A stretch of 64,000 bases of DNA, taken from NCBI GenBank assembly GCA_022508805.1, contig JAFLUM010000004.1:62001-126000 (forward strand), given 5' to 3'. The notes under the pieces are model-generated. The model was not told where the DNA came from. It made no database searches and saw nothing but the letters and a program-made list of their open reading frames with translations. Below are positions 9,640 through 17,322 of the stretch, piece after piece. A program made the translations under genes and the position numbers. The stretch comes from Oscillospiraceae bacterium. GTDB lineage: Bacteria; Bacillota; Clostridia; Oscillospirales; Acutalibacteraceae. The number at the start of each line of letters is the position of its first letter. Within the stretch, counting starts at the first letter, position 1.

Positions 9640-10556
9640 ACATTTTTACCTCTATCCATATATGCTTTAAGATCATCAATAATTAAGTCAAATAATCTGC
9701 CGTTGTTCTTAAGGGACACAAAGGAATTATGGGGCGTAACGATCACGTTTTCCATACTCCACAGGGAACTGTTTTCGGGCAGGGGCTCGTTTTGGAATAC
9801 ATCAAGCACCGCTCCGCCTAAAATTCCGCTTTCAAGTGCCGAAATCATATCTTTTTCGTTTACGACCGCACCTCTGGCAATATTGACGAGCACTGCGCCG
9901 TCCTTAAAACAGGCAAACATATCTTTATTGAACATTCCGCGTGTTTCATCAGTCAGCGGCAGGGTAAGAATCACCACGTCTGCTTCGATGAGAGCTTGTG
10001 AGAGCCTGTCCATCGGCACATATCCGTCGTAACACTCACTTTTCGGCTCAATCAAGTCAGCGCCGATAACGGTAGTGCCGAAGGCTTTAAACCGCTTTGC
10101 ACATTCCGTTCCCACGCTACCGCATCCGACGATACAGACAGTATCACCTTGGAGCTCACGGACAGTTCTGTCCTTTTCCCAAATACGCCTTTTTTGATTT
10201 TCAAAAAACAAATCGGAATGCTTATAAAGCTCCAGCACTCCGCACACGGCAAATTCCGCCATCGGAACGCTGTAAACTCCGCGTGCGTTAAACAGCTTTA
10301 TTCCCCGTTCGGATATTTTTTCAAGAGGAACACGGTCAAGCCCTGCGGAAGTAAGCTGAATCAATTTCAGCGATAAAAACTCGTCAATGTTGTGATAAAG
10401 AAACAGTCCGTTGCAAATAACAGCGTCAATACATTTCGCATCGACCGCCAGCTCGCCGCGCTCATCCTGCTGAAATATCACATTATATCCCATATCTTCA
10501 AGCTGTTTAATTTGCTCCGAAGAGCAGTTAAACGCGCCTGTTACTAACAAATTCAT
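9636..10556 (-). CDS. D-isomer-specific 2-hydroxyacid dehydrogenase
   Basis: This NAD-dependent dehydrogenase interconverts a 2-keto acid and a D-2-hydroxy acid. It has the N-terminal catalytic half (LIQLTSAGLDRVPLEKISER), then the Rossmann domain with VCIVGCGSVGTECAKRF. The catalytic signatures NIARGAVVNEKDMISALE (Arg), DVFQNEPLPENSSLW (Glu) and VIVTPHNSF (His) are all in place. I moved the start to the ATG at 10556, preceded by GAAGGGATAAGCGT, which sits five bases past the aldolase stop. It is tightly linked to the HpcH/HpaI aldolase gene, suggesting the two act in sequence. The exact substrate is unknown. Confidence 0.88.
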   Translation of the reverse strand: MNLLVTGAFNCSSEQIKQLEDMGYNVIFQQDERGELAVDAKCIDAVICNGLFLYHNIDEFLSLKLIQLTSAGLDRVPLEKISERGIKLFNARGVYSVPMAEFAVCGVLELYKHSDLFFENQKRRIWEKDRTVRELQGDTVCIVGCGSVGTECAKRFKAFGTTVIGADLIEPKSECYDGYVPMDRLSQALIEADVVILTLPLTDETRGMFNKDMFACFKDGAVLVNIARGAVVNEKDMISALESGILGGAVLDVFQNEPLPENSSLWSMENVIVTPHNSFVSLKNNGRLFDLIIDDLKAYMDRGKNV

Positions 10557-10560
10557 ACGC

Positions 10561-11412
10561 TTATCCCTTCGGTGCATTCATCATACTGACTATTTTCTTG
10601 ACACAATCGCAAAGCCTCTTGCAGTTTTCTTCATAATCACTCTGCGACCAGCTTTTAAGGGTTTTCTCGAACTGTCTTAAATCCGCCACACCCGAACATA
10701 GCTTTTCACGGACAGAGTCAATGTCCTTTTCCTTGCTCACGTCGCAAAAGGCTCTGGAGAGGATTATCCTGTCAGAACCGAGGCGGTAGTGCTCGCCCAA
10801 AATGCACTCGGCAGGCAACGTTCCCGTACCTACACGGGCAACTCCGCCGAAGCCGTAGCTGATACCCTTATTCCGGATCTTTCGGCAAAGAGCCTCCACA
10901 GTACCGTCTGCTAAAAGTTCAAAAAGGAACTTCATTTTATATGCCAAATGCAAATCGTTAAGACCGATGTGTATTTCGTCAATCCCACCGACCGAAAGAA
11001 TGTCATCAAGATTTTCGGCCGCCTCTGCAGTCTCAACAAGCAGGCAGGTTCTCGCTCTGCCGTCAACAGCAGTGATAAAGCGTTCTGCCTCACGGGCAGT
11101 TTTAAAATACGGGAGCATTACAACGTCCGCACCGCTCTCGATAATGCTGTCTATTTCCGACTCGGTTGACACACAGTCATTATAAGCACCGTGTATAGGA
11201 TTAACTCGCACCAAAAGCTTAGTGTTTTTTAATACGCCTCGCAGATTTTTAACGTCCTCCACGGTGTGATGAGACTGAACGGTATCCATTCCGCCCTGAC
11301 GTAAATCTTTACCGATATATTCCATATCGACAAAGACCCTGTCGATGCCCGCCTCCTCGGCGATAAGCGCCACGTCGGGACGGTTTGTAATATACATAAG
11401 CTCAAGCGGCAT
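10561..11412 (-). CDS. HpcH/HpaI-family class II aldolase
   Basis: This protein belongs to the HpcH/HpaI aldolase / citrate-lyase beta family of TIM-barrel, metal-dependent lyases that cleave or form bonds to pyruvate-like units. Visible motifs are VFVDMEYIGKD near the N terminus, LLVRVNPIH, ADVVMLPYFKTAREAERFI, CLLVETAEAAENLDDIL (metal-binding Glu) and DEIHIGLNDLHLAY (metal-binding Asp region). Its ATG overlaps the stop of the sugar transferase as TGATG, so translation is coupled. The next gene is the D-2-hydroxyacid dehydrogenase. In a capsule operon the pair probably makes a small acid used to decorate the polymer; this is inference. Confidence 0.85.
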   Translation of the reverse strand: MPLELMYITNRPDVALIAEEAGIDRVFVDMEYIGKDLRQGGMDTVQSHHTVEDVKNLRGVLKNTKLLVRVNPIHGAYNDCVSTESEIDSIIESGADVVMLPYFKTAREAERFITAVDGRARTCLLVETAEAAENLDDILSVGGIDEIHIGLNDLHLAYKMKFLFELLADGTVEALCRKIRNKGISYGFGGVARVGTGTLPAECILGEHYRLGSDRIILSRAFCDVSKEKDIDSVREKLCSGVADLRQFEKTLKSWSQSDYEENCKRLCDCVKKIVSMMNAPKG

Positions 11413-12053
11413 CAGTGTACACTTTCCTTTTCTTCCTCTTTTACGTCTTCTTCTTTTGCGACGGTTTCGCCCACATTTTCATTGTCGGCGTTTGTGAATA
11501 CCTTAAATATGGTCATAAAGAATATCTTTATATCTAAGAAAAGAGATATATTATCAACATACCAAACGCTGAGCTCGATTCTGTGATTCCACTCAACGCC
11601 TTTTCTGCCGTTGACCTGTGCCCAGCCTGTAATTCCGGGGCGTACGCAGAACATACGGAGCTGCTCGTCGGTATACTCGCTGTAATCCCACGGATGGTAT
11701 GTAAGCGGCGGACGAGGACCGATAAAGCTCATCTCGCCCTTAATTATATTCACAAGCTGAGGAAGCTCGTCAATACTGGTTGCACGGATGATCTTGCCGA
11801 TTTTTGTGACGCGAGCATCCCCTTTGCCTGAGTACACGCCGCTGCCTGTTTTCTCAGCACCGACGCACATAGAACGGAATTTATAGATCAAGAACACCTT
11901 GCCGTCCTTGCCGATTCGTTCCTGTTTAAATATAACCGGACCTTCTGATGTCAGCTTAATAATGACAGCCACTATGAGCATAACCGGCGACAGTATGATA
12001 AGCGCAAAAAGCGCTGCGATAAAATCCAATACTCGCTTAATATGTATATACAT
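11412..12053 (-). CDS. Undecaprenyl-phosphate sugar-1-phosphate transferase
   Basis: This is the initiating enzyme of repeat-unit synthesis, transferring a sugar-1-phosphate from a UDP-sugar to undecaprenyl phosphate. It is the short, PglC-like form: one N-terminal hydrophobic segment (VLDFIAALFALIILSPVMLI) followed by the catalytic domain. Signatures are GPVIFKQERIGKDGKVF, YKFRSM, TSIDELPQL, GEMSFIGPRPPL and RPGITGWAQVNGR. I chose the ATG at 12053 (AGAAAGGAAAATC upstream), not the ORF-track start, because the extra 48 residues are not family-like. The C terminus ends in a very acidic tail after residue 185. A strong promoter lies upstream at 12112-12140. Confidence 0.94.
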   Translation of the reverse strand: MYIHIKRVLDFIAALFALIILSPVMLIVAVIIKLTSEGPVIFKQERIGKDGKVFLIYKFRSMCVGAEKTGSGVYSGKGDARVTKIGKIIRATSIDELPQLVNIIKGEMSFIGPRPPLTYHPWDYSEYTDEQLRMFCVRPGITGWAQVNGRKGVEWNHRIELSVWYVDNISLFLDIKIFFMTIFKVFTNADNENVGETVAKEEDVKEEEKESVH

Positions 12054-12111
12054 TAAATGATTTTCCTTTCTGAATCCGACACCTACACATATAAGTGCGC
12101 AATTATTTTTT

Positions 12112-12140
12112 ATTATACTCTTACAGCATATAAAAGTCAA
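12112..12140 (-). promoter_or_regulatory. Internal capsule promoter before sugar transferase
   Basis: Read on the minus strand this is TTGACT, a 17-base spacer, then TATAAT. It lies just upstream of the sugar transferase and downstream of the terminator-like hairpin behind the epimerase gene. It would start a second capsule transcript from the initiating transferase leftward. Confidence 0.75.
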
Positions 12141-12196
12141 TATAAAAGGCTTTTTTAAGTATTGGTATATACTGACGTTCGGTATCCGATAAAGCA

Positions 12197-12229
12197 AAAC
12201 CGACCTCGCAGAAATTGCGAAATCGGTTT
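12197..12229 (-). terminator. Terminator-like hairpin after uronate epimerase
   Basis: A 14-base-pair stem (AAACCGATTTCGCA with its partner, two G-U pairs) and a five-base loop follow the epimerase stop. The minus-strand tract after it is TTTTGCTTTAT. It would end or reduce transcription from the Ugd promoter before the internal promoter. Confidence 0.65.
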
Positions 12230-12253
12230 GTGGTTTTTAGTATTTTGTTTATT

Positions 12254-13318
12254 TTACATATAGTATTCCTTATACCATTGGGCAAACTGTCGCAGACCTT
12301 CGCGAATGCCGATTTGGGGCCTAAAGCCGTAGTCCTCTTCCAACGCCTTGCTGTCCGCATAAGTTACAGGCACGTCGCCCGGCTGCATACCGACGAGCTC
12401 TCTGTGGGCTTCAAAATCGTAAGATTGCGGCAAAACGCCGGCACTGACCAGTTCTTCCTGCAAGGTTTGAATATAGTCCAACAAGTTTTCGGGTGTGCCG
12501 CCGCCAATGTTGTATACTGCATAAGGCGGTATCGAAAGACCGTCTTCCCCCGTTGCCTTTTCCGGTGCACCTTGCATTACACGGAAAACTCCCTCCACGA
12601 CATCATCCACATATGTGAAATCCCGTTGGCAGTTGCCATAGTTAAAGATTTGAATAGTCTTGCCTGCCGCAAGCTTTTGGGTGGCCGAAAAATAAAACAT
12701 ATCCGGACGGCCGGCGGGACCGTATACGGTAAAGAAACGGAGACCGGTGGACGGAACGTTATAGAGTTTTGAATAACTGTGAGCCAAAAGTTCATTGCTC
12801 TTTTTAGTGGCGGCATAAAGTGAAACGGGAGTATCCACCTTATCCTCTACAGAGAAGGGCACCTTTTTGTTGCCGCCGTAAACTGAGCTTGATGAGGCGT
12901 ACACCAAATGCTTCACCGGATATCGGCGGCATCCTTCCAAAATGTTAAAAAAGCCAATAAGGTTGCTTTCAATGTAAACATCCGGATGGTCGATGGAATA
13001 TCTGACGCCTGCTTGGGCCGCAAGATTCACTACCACCGAGGGCTGATATTCCGCAAACACGTTATCCACCAAAACTTTGTCCGCGATAGACCCCTTTATA
13101 AAAACGTGCTTTACAGGAGAAGTCTCCGCAGCATTTTCAATGAGGCTCAGGCGGTATTCTTTCAGCTTTGGATCATAGTAATCGTTCATATTGTCCATAC
13201 TGATAACGGTACCCGATGTCATTTCTTTTAAAAGACGCAAAACGAGATTTGCCCCGACAAATCCGGGAGAACCGGTGACCAAAACGGTTTCACCGCTCAG
13301 CTCGATATGTTGTTTCAC
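12254..13318 (-). CDS. NAD-dependent UDP-glucuronate 4-epimerase
   Basis: This is an extended short-chain dehydrogenase of 354 residues that probably converts UDP-glucuronate to UDP-galacturonate. It has the NAD motif TGSPGFVGANL, where the third glycine position differs slightly from the usual GTGFIG. NDYYDPKLKEYR is a hallmark of UDP-uronate epimerases. VNLAAQAGVRYSIDHPDVYI, YASSSSVYG and the catalytic YAATK follow. It starts with GTG preceded by GAGGTG. It lies 20 bases downstream of the UDP-glucose dehydrogenase fusion, which would supply its substrate. Another nucleotide-sugar substrate is possible. Confidence 0.9.
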   Translation of the reverse strand: MKQHIELSGETVLVTGSPGFVGANLVLRLLKEMTSGTVISMDNMNDYYDPKLKEYRLSLIENAAETSPVKHVFIKGSIADKVLVDNVFAEYQPSVVVNLAAQAGVRYSIDHPDVYIESNLIGFFNILEGCRRYPVKHLVYASSSSVYGGNKKVPFSVEDKVDTPVSLYAATKKSNELLAHSYSKLYNVPSTGLRFFTVYGPAGRPDMFYFSATQKLAAGKTIQIFNYGNCQRDFTYVDDVVEGVFRVMQGAPEKATGEDGLSIPPYAVYNIGGGTPENLLDYIQTLQEELVSAGVLPQSYDFEAHRELVGMQPGDVPVTYADSKALEEDYGFRPQIGIREGLRQFAQWYKEYYM

Positions 13319-13338
13319 ACTTTCACCTCAATGTGTCT

Positions 13339-14841
13339 TTAATCTCTTCTGAACAGGTCTCTCGTATAGACCTTATCTTGCACATCATCCAGAACGCTGT
13401 CGTAACGATTGGCGATAATGCAGCCGCATGTTTTTTTGAACTCCTCCACGTCATTAACCACTTTAGAGCCAAAGAACGTGGAGCCGTCTTGGAGGGTTGG
13501 CTCGTAGACGATAACCGTAGCACCCTTTGCCTTGATCCTTTTCATAACGCCTTGTATTGCGGACTGGCGGAAATTATCCGAATTTGCCTTCATCGTAAGG
13601 CGATATACCCCCACAACGATGTCGTTTTGCAGATTTTCCTTCACAGATGAATAGGAATCGTTGTTGCCGTAGACGCCGGCAATCTCCAAAGCCCTGTCAG
13701 CGATGAAGTCCTTTCGAGTTCGGTTGCTTTCCACAATGGCCTGTATCAGATTTTCCGGAACATCCTGATAATTTGCCAAAAGCTGTTTAGTGTCCTTGGG
13801 CAGACAGTATCCACCGTATCCGAAGGACGGGTTGTTGTAGTAATCGCCCACACGCGGGTCAAGGCAAACGCCCCTAATGATCTGCGCGGTGTTAAGTTCC
13901 TTCATCTCGGCATAGGTGTCCAGCTCGTTAAAATATGCGACACGGAGGGCAAGGTATGTGTTCACGAACAATTTTGTAGCCTCGGCCTCGGTATATCCCA
14001 TAAACAGCGTTTCAACCGGATTCTTGATAGCCGACTGCTGTAGCAGTGTTGCAAAGATACGGGCGGCATTTTCGGTGGCTTCATCACAGCCCACAATTAT
14101 TCTGCTGGGATACAGATTGTCATATAACGCCTTGGATTCCCGAAGGAATTCCGGACTGAATATGATGTTATCCATACCGAATTTTTCACGAACAGAAACG
14201 GTATAGCCTACCGGGATCGTGGATTTGATAACTACCGTAGGCTTAACGGCTCTGTCGGATATAACGGTTTTAATAAGGTTAAGAACGCTTTCAACAGCGG
14301 AACAGTCGAAAAAGTTCTGCTTAGGATCATAGTTTGTCGGTGCGGCAATAATAATATAATCGGCATCCGCATAAGCGGCGGCACCGTCTGTGGTGGCATT
14401 AAGGTTCAGTACGCGTGTGCCGTTCTTTGCTTCTGACAAATACTTTTCAATATAGTCATCCTGAATGGGAGAAACATAGTTATTGAGTTTTTCCACCTTC
14501 TCGGGAACAATATCCACCGCCGTGACAGTGTTATGCTGTGAAAGAAGGACCGCCAGAGAAAGCCCAACGTAGCCCATTCCCGCTACAGCGATTTTGTAGG
14601 ATTTTTCCACAGCGACCGATGCAGCATCGGTATCAACAAACATATCGGTCAGTTCAAAGCCTAATGTTTCTGCCAAAGCCTCCAGCTGGTTGACAGACGG
14701 GGTGAAATCCTGAGCCTCCAAGCGGGACAAAAGCGTGCGATTGATTCCCGTGGACTCGGCAAGCCGAGCCTGCGTGATTTTTTGAGCCTTGCGCTTAGAT
14801 ACTACCGTATCTGCAAGCAGTTTAAGGGATAGTTTTTTCAC
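13339..14841 (-). CDS. XRE helix-turn-helix / UDP-glucose 6-dehydrogenase fusion
   Basis: This protein joins two unrelated domains in one frame. Residues 1-70 are an XRE/Cro-type DNA-binding domain ([20 protein letters not shown]). Residues 80-500 are a nucleotide-sugar dehydrogenase with [42 protein letters not shown] and the catalytic cysteine in [11 protein letters not shown] (about Cys346). The enzyme oxidises UDP-glucose to UDP-glucuronate for the capsule. The start is a GTG with AAGGAG ten bases upstream, so the regulator domain is part of the translated product and not a mis-extended ORF. A palindrome overlaps its promoter start site, which suggests self-regulation. The substrate could be another UDP-hexose. 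Confidence 0.93.
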   Translation of the reverse strand: MKKLSLKLLADTVVSKRKAQKITQARLAESTGINRTLLSRLEAQDFTPSVNQLEALAETLGFELTDMFVDTDAASVAVEKSYKIAVAGMGYVGLSLAVLLSQHNTVTAVDIVPEKVEKLNNYVSPIQDDYIEKYLSEAKNGTRVLNLNATTDGAAAYADADYIIIAAPTNYDPKQNFFDCSAVESVLNLIKTVISDRAVKPTVVIKSTIPVGYTVSVREKFGMDNIIFSPEFLRESKALYDNLYPSRIIVGCDEATENAARIFATLLQQSAIKNPVETLFMGYTEAEATKLFVNTYLALRVAYFNELDTYAEMKELNTAQIIRGVCLDPRVGDYYNNPSFGYGGYCLPKDTKQLLANYQDVPENLIQAIVESNRTRKDFIADRALEIAGVYGNNDSYSSVKENLQNDIVVGVYRLTMKANSDNFRQSAIQGVMKRIKAKGATVIVYEPTLQDGSTFFGSKVVNDVEEFKKTCGCIIANRYDSVLDDVQDKVYTRDLFRRD

Positions 14842-14918
14842 GATAAGCAGTCTCCTTAAAAATTATCGTTCACTGCAGCAAGGAAAATGTTGTCAGCAGT
14901 AACAAGTGTCATATAAAA

Positions 14919-14931
14919 TCAACTTAGTTGA
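14919..14931. promoter_or_regulatory. 13-base palindrome, candidate XRE operator
   Basis: TCAACTTAGTTGA is a perfect palindrome with six-base arms around one central base. It sits at about +3 to +15 of the xre-ugd promoter, the usual place for a repressor roadblock. The nearest DNA-binding protein is the XRE domain of the gene it precedes. This is a prediction from position and symmetry only. Confidence 0.5.
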
Positions 14932-14940
14932 AGTATATCC

Positions 14941-14970
14941 ATCATAGCACACAGCAAGCGGAAAAGTCAA
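14941..14970 (-). promoter_or_regulatory. Promoter of the xre-ugd capsule operon
   Basis: On the minus strand the sequence is TTGACT, an 18-base spacer, then TATGAT. The expected start point is near 14934, about 93 bases upstream of the GTG start of the fusion gene. The leader carries the palindrome at 14919-14931. Confidence 0.75.
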
Positions 14971-15086
14971 GATATATCGATAAATTGAGCATAGTGTACA
15001 GTCAAAACAAAAAATCACATTGTCAAGCAGATTTGTAGCTTAAAGTTGCATTTTTTAACACTTTATCAAAAAATTACCGATATTCG

Positions 15087-15115
15087 TTGACAAATATGAG
15101 TGTTTTTGATATGAT
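15087..15115 (+). promoter_or_regulatory. Consensus promoter of the cohesin-like gene
   Basis: TTGACA, a 17-base spacer and TATGAT form a near-consensus housekeeping promoter. The start point would fall near 15122, about 30 bases before the ATG at 15153. Confidence 0.85.
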
Positions 15116-15152
15116 TTTACTGAATAAAAAGGAAAAAGGGGTAGTATTCTTT

Positions 15153-15851
15153 ATGAAAACCAAATTTGCAAAGGTATTTGCGGTGCTTGCGGCACTGGCA
15201 CTTATTATATCATCTGTTATTACCGCATTTGCGGCAAAAACGGTTACGCTTAAAGTAGACATACTGGGTCAGGACGGAGTGGTTTATGTCCGTCTTACCG
15301 CTCCCGAAGGATCAGACATAGCCACATTCTCTTCGACCGTATCATTTGATACGTCTAAGCTTTCATACAATGCTGTCAACTATATTTCAGGTGACAGCAT
15401 ATTGACCATGACCAATGATGCTGATGCCGCTAACGGCGTTGTTACCGCAAACCTTGTGCTTGCAGACTCACTTACCGAGGAGGCAAAAATAGTTACTTAT
15501 GCCTTTAATCTGCTTGACGGCGCTGAGGGCAAGATTGCTTTCGATTTCACGAATATTGCGGCTACCGATTCAAACGACGAGCCTATCGATATAACTTTTG
15601 ACAAAGATGTGTCCATAAACATTTCGGATATTGAGCCGCTTCCTCCCGAAGAGAATGATGAATCCACAACTGAGGATGCTGTTTCCGAGGAACCCACGAC
15701 CGAAGCCGAAGGTCAAAATGCTGAGTCGCCGAGCATTCCCGGAACATCCGGCCGAACGATCGCTATTGTTTCGGCAGTAGGTGTTATAGTTGTCGCCGCT
15801 GCAGCGGGTACGGTTATTTACACCGTAAGAAGGAAAAAGATTGAGGAATAA
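15153..15851 (+). CDS. Cohesin-like, membrane-anchored surface protein
   Basis: This is an exported protein of 232 residues. It has a signal peptide (residues 1-27, ending AFAAK), a beta-sandwich domain and a Glu/Thr-rich linker (residues 165-195). A C-terminal membrane helix (IAIVSAVGVIVVAAAAGTVI) with basic RRKK anchor follows. The middle domain pattern, with SSTVSFDTSKLSYNAVNY and a later IVTYAFNLLDGAEGKIAFDF, is that of cohesin / dockerin-partner and related carbohydrate-surface domains. I place the start at the ATG with AAAGGGG upstream. It stands alone between its own promoter and a terminator, next to the capsule locus. It could be a scaffold-type receptor or simply a cell-surface adhesin; no partner dockerin is visible here. 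Confidence 0.72.
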   Translation: MKTKFAKVFAVLAALALIISSVITAFAAKTVTLKVDILGQDGVVYVRLTAPEGSDIATFSSTVSFDTSKLSYNAVNYISGDSILTMTNDADAANGVVTANLVLADSLTEEAKIVTYAFNLLDGAEGKIAFDFTNIAATDSNDEPIDITFDKDVSINISDIEPLPPEENDESTTEDAVSEEPTTEAEGQNAESPSIPGTSGRTIAIVSAVGVIVVAAAAGTVIYTVRRKKIEE

Positions 15852-15872
15852 ACGCAATATATAAAGTGCATA

Positions 15873-15899
15873 AAAAAGCTCGATTTTTTCGGGCTTTTT
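15873..15899 (+). terminator. Terminator of the cohesin-like gene
   Basis: An 11-base-pair hairpin (AAAAAGCTCGA with its partner, one G-U pair) is followed by a run of T, 21 bases after the stop codon. Confidence 0.85.
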
Positions 15900-15924
15900 T
15901 TACTTCTTCTTTGTGCAGTTTTCA

Positions 15925-15954
15925 TTGACTTTATGCGCTTAGATATTGTATACT
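15925..15954 (+). promoter_or_regulatory. purA-guaA promoter and structured leader
   Basis: TTGACT, 18 bases, then TATACT. The leader between about 15961 and the purA start carries two short hairpins (CGGC/GCCG and TCCCG-ATTA-CGGGA) just before AAGGAG. They are too small to be a known purine riboswitch. Confidence 0.65.
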
Positions 15955-16026
15955 ATTTACGTAATTTTAATATACGGCGTTTTATGCCGCTGTGCTCCCG
16001 ATTACGGGAACGGAAGGAGTATTCTT

Positions 16027-17301
16027 ATGGTAACAGCAATCGTCGGCGCAAACTGGGGCGACGAAGGAAAAGGTAAAATAACCGATATGCTTGCAGAAAA
16101 GGCTGATATTGTCATTCGCTTTCAGGGCGGTGCCAACGCCGGACACACCATTATAAATAAGTACGGCAGATTTGCACTCCATCTTATGCCCTGCGGCATA
16201 TGCAGCGAAAATACCGTAAATATTATCGGTAACGGTGTGGCTCTTGATATAAACAAATTTGTGAGCGAGTTGGAAGATGTAAAAAAAGCGGGACTTGACC
16301 CTAAGCTTCTGGTTTCCGAGCGCTGCCAAATAGTTATGCCGTATCACATTCTCCTTGACGAATATGAGGAGGAAAGGCTCGGCAAAGCTGCATTCGGCTC
16401 AACTAAAAGCGGTATAGCTCCTTTCTTCTCAGATAAATTTTCAAAAATCGGTATCCAGGTAAACGAGCTTTTTGACGAAGAGACGCTCAGAGCAAAGCTT
16501 AAAAACATCTGTACTCTTAAAAATCTGACGCTTGAACACGTTTATCACAAGCCGCTCCTTGACGAGGACGAGCTGTTTGAGCTTTGTATGGATTATAAAG
16601 AGAAAATTGCTCCCTTCGTATGCGACACGCACACCTATATCAAAAACGCACTCAAGGAAGGTAAGAAGATTCTGCTTGAGGGTCAGCTCGGAACGCTTAA
16701 AGACCCCGATTTCGGTATTTACCCCATGGTCACCTCCTCCTCTACCCTTGCAGGCTACGGCTGTGTGGGCGCAGGCATTCCCGCAACTGAGCTCAAGGAT
16801 ATAGTAGTCGTTACGAAAGCGTACTCCTCCGCTGTGGGAGCAGGCGAATTCGTTTCGGAAATTCTTGACGAGGACGAGGCACAGGAGCTTCGTTTACACG
16901 GCGGCGACAAGGGTGAATTCGGTGCGACCACCGGCAGACCGAGAAGAGTCGGCTGGTTTGACTGCGTTGCTACACGCTACGGCGTTGAGTGTCAAGGCGC
17001 TACACAGGTGGTTCTTACTGCCCTTGACTGTCTTTCATATCTTGAAGAGATCAAGGTATGCGTTGGCTACGAGCTTGACGGAAAAGTCATTGATTACTTC
17101 CCTACCACGCCTATTCTCAAAAAATGTAAGCCCGTTTTAAAGACCTTTAAGGGTTGGCACTGTGATATAAAAGGCATTAAAAATTATGACGAGCTTCCAA
17201 AAGAGACCAAGGACTATGTTGATTTCATAGAAAAAGAGATCGGCTTCCCCATTACAATGGTTTCAAACGGACCGAAAAGAGAGGCTATTTTATACAGATA
17301 A
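16027..17301 (+). CDS. purA: Adenylosuccinate synthetase
   Basis: PurA joins IMP and aspartate using GTP, the first committed step to AMP. The P-loop-like GANWGDEGKGK, the catalytic GGANAGHTI and the C-terminal GATTGRPRRVGWFD are all present. Length (424 residues) fits. The ATG at 16027 follows GGAAGGAG; the ORF-track start is 27 codons too early. Two blocks differ from the textbook enzyme: GSTKSGIAPFFSDK replaces the usual GTTxxGIGPAYxDK, and LEGQLGTLKDPDFGIYP replaces the usual EGAQGTxLDxDxGTYP. It therefore belongs to a divergent branch. It is followed after 21 bases by guaA, so both branches from IMP share one operon. Confidence 0.95.
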   Translation: MVTAIVGANWGDEGKGKITDMLAEKADIVIRFQGGANAGHTIINKYGRFALHLMPCGICSENTVNIIGNGVALDINKFVSELEDVKKAGLDPKLLVSERCQIVMPYHILLDEYEEERLGKAAFGSTKSGIAPFFSDKFSKIGIQVNELFDEETLRAKLKNICTLKNLTLEHVYHKPLLDEDELFELCMDYKEKIAPFVCDTHTYIKNALKEGKKILLEGQLGTLKDPDFGIYPMVTSSSTLAGYGCVGAGIPATELKDIVVVTKAYSSAVGAGEFVSEILDEDEAQELRLHGGDKGEFGATTGRPRRVGWFDCVATRYGVECQGATQVVLTALDCLSYLEEIKVCVGYELDGKVIDYFPTTPILKKCKPVLKTFKGWHCDIKGIKNYDELPKETKDYVDFIEKEIGFPITMVSNGPKREAILYR

Positions 17302-17322
17302 ATTGTTTTAAGGATGGCGAAT

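Larger units (their letters stand above)
14842..15152. other. Divergent regulatory region between capsule and cohesin-like gene
   Basis: This 311-base AT-rich stretch holds no convincing gene. It carries two back-to-back promoters: one for the capsule operon on the minus strand (14941-14970) with a palindrome at its start site, and one for the cohesin-like gene on the plus strand (15087-15115). The ORF-track start at 15087 is the promoter TTGACA itself and not a start codon. Confidence 0.8.

Noticed and set aside
15087-15152. N-terminal extension of the cohesin-like protein in the ORF track
   Set aside because: The extension begins at the TTGACA promoter box and includes the -10 box; the signal peptide starts at the ATG at 15153.
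15955-16026. Purine riboswitch before purA-guaA
   Set aside because: The leader has two small hairpins only and lacks the conserved purine-aptamer junction bases.
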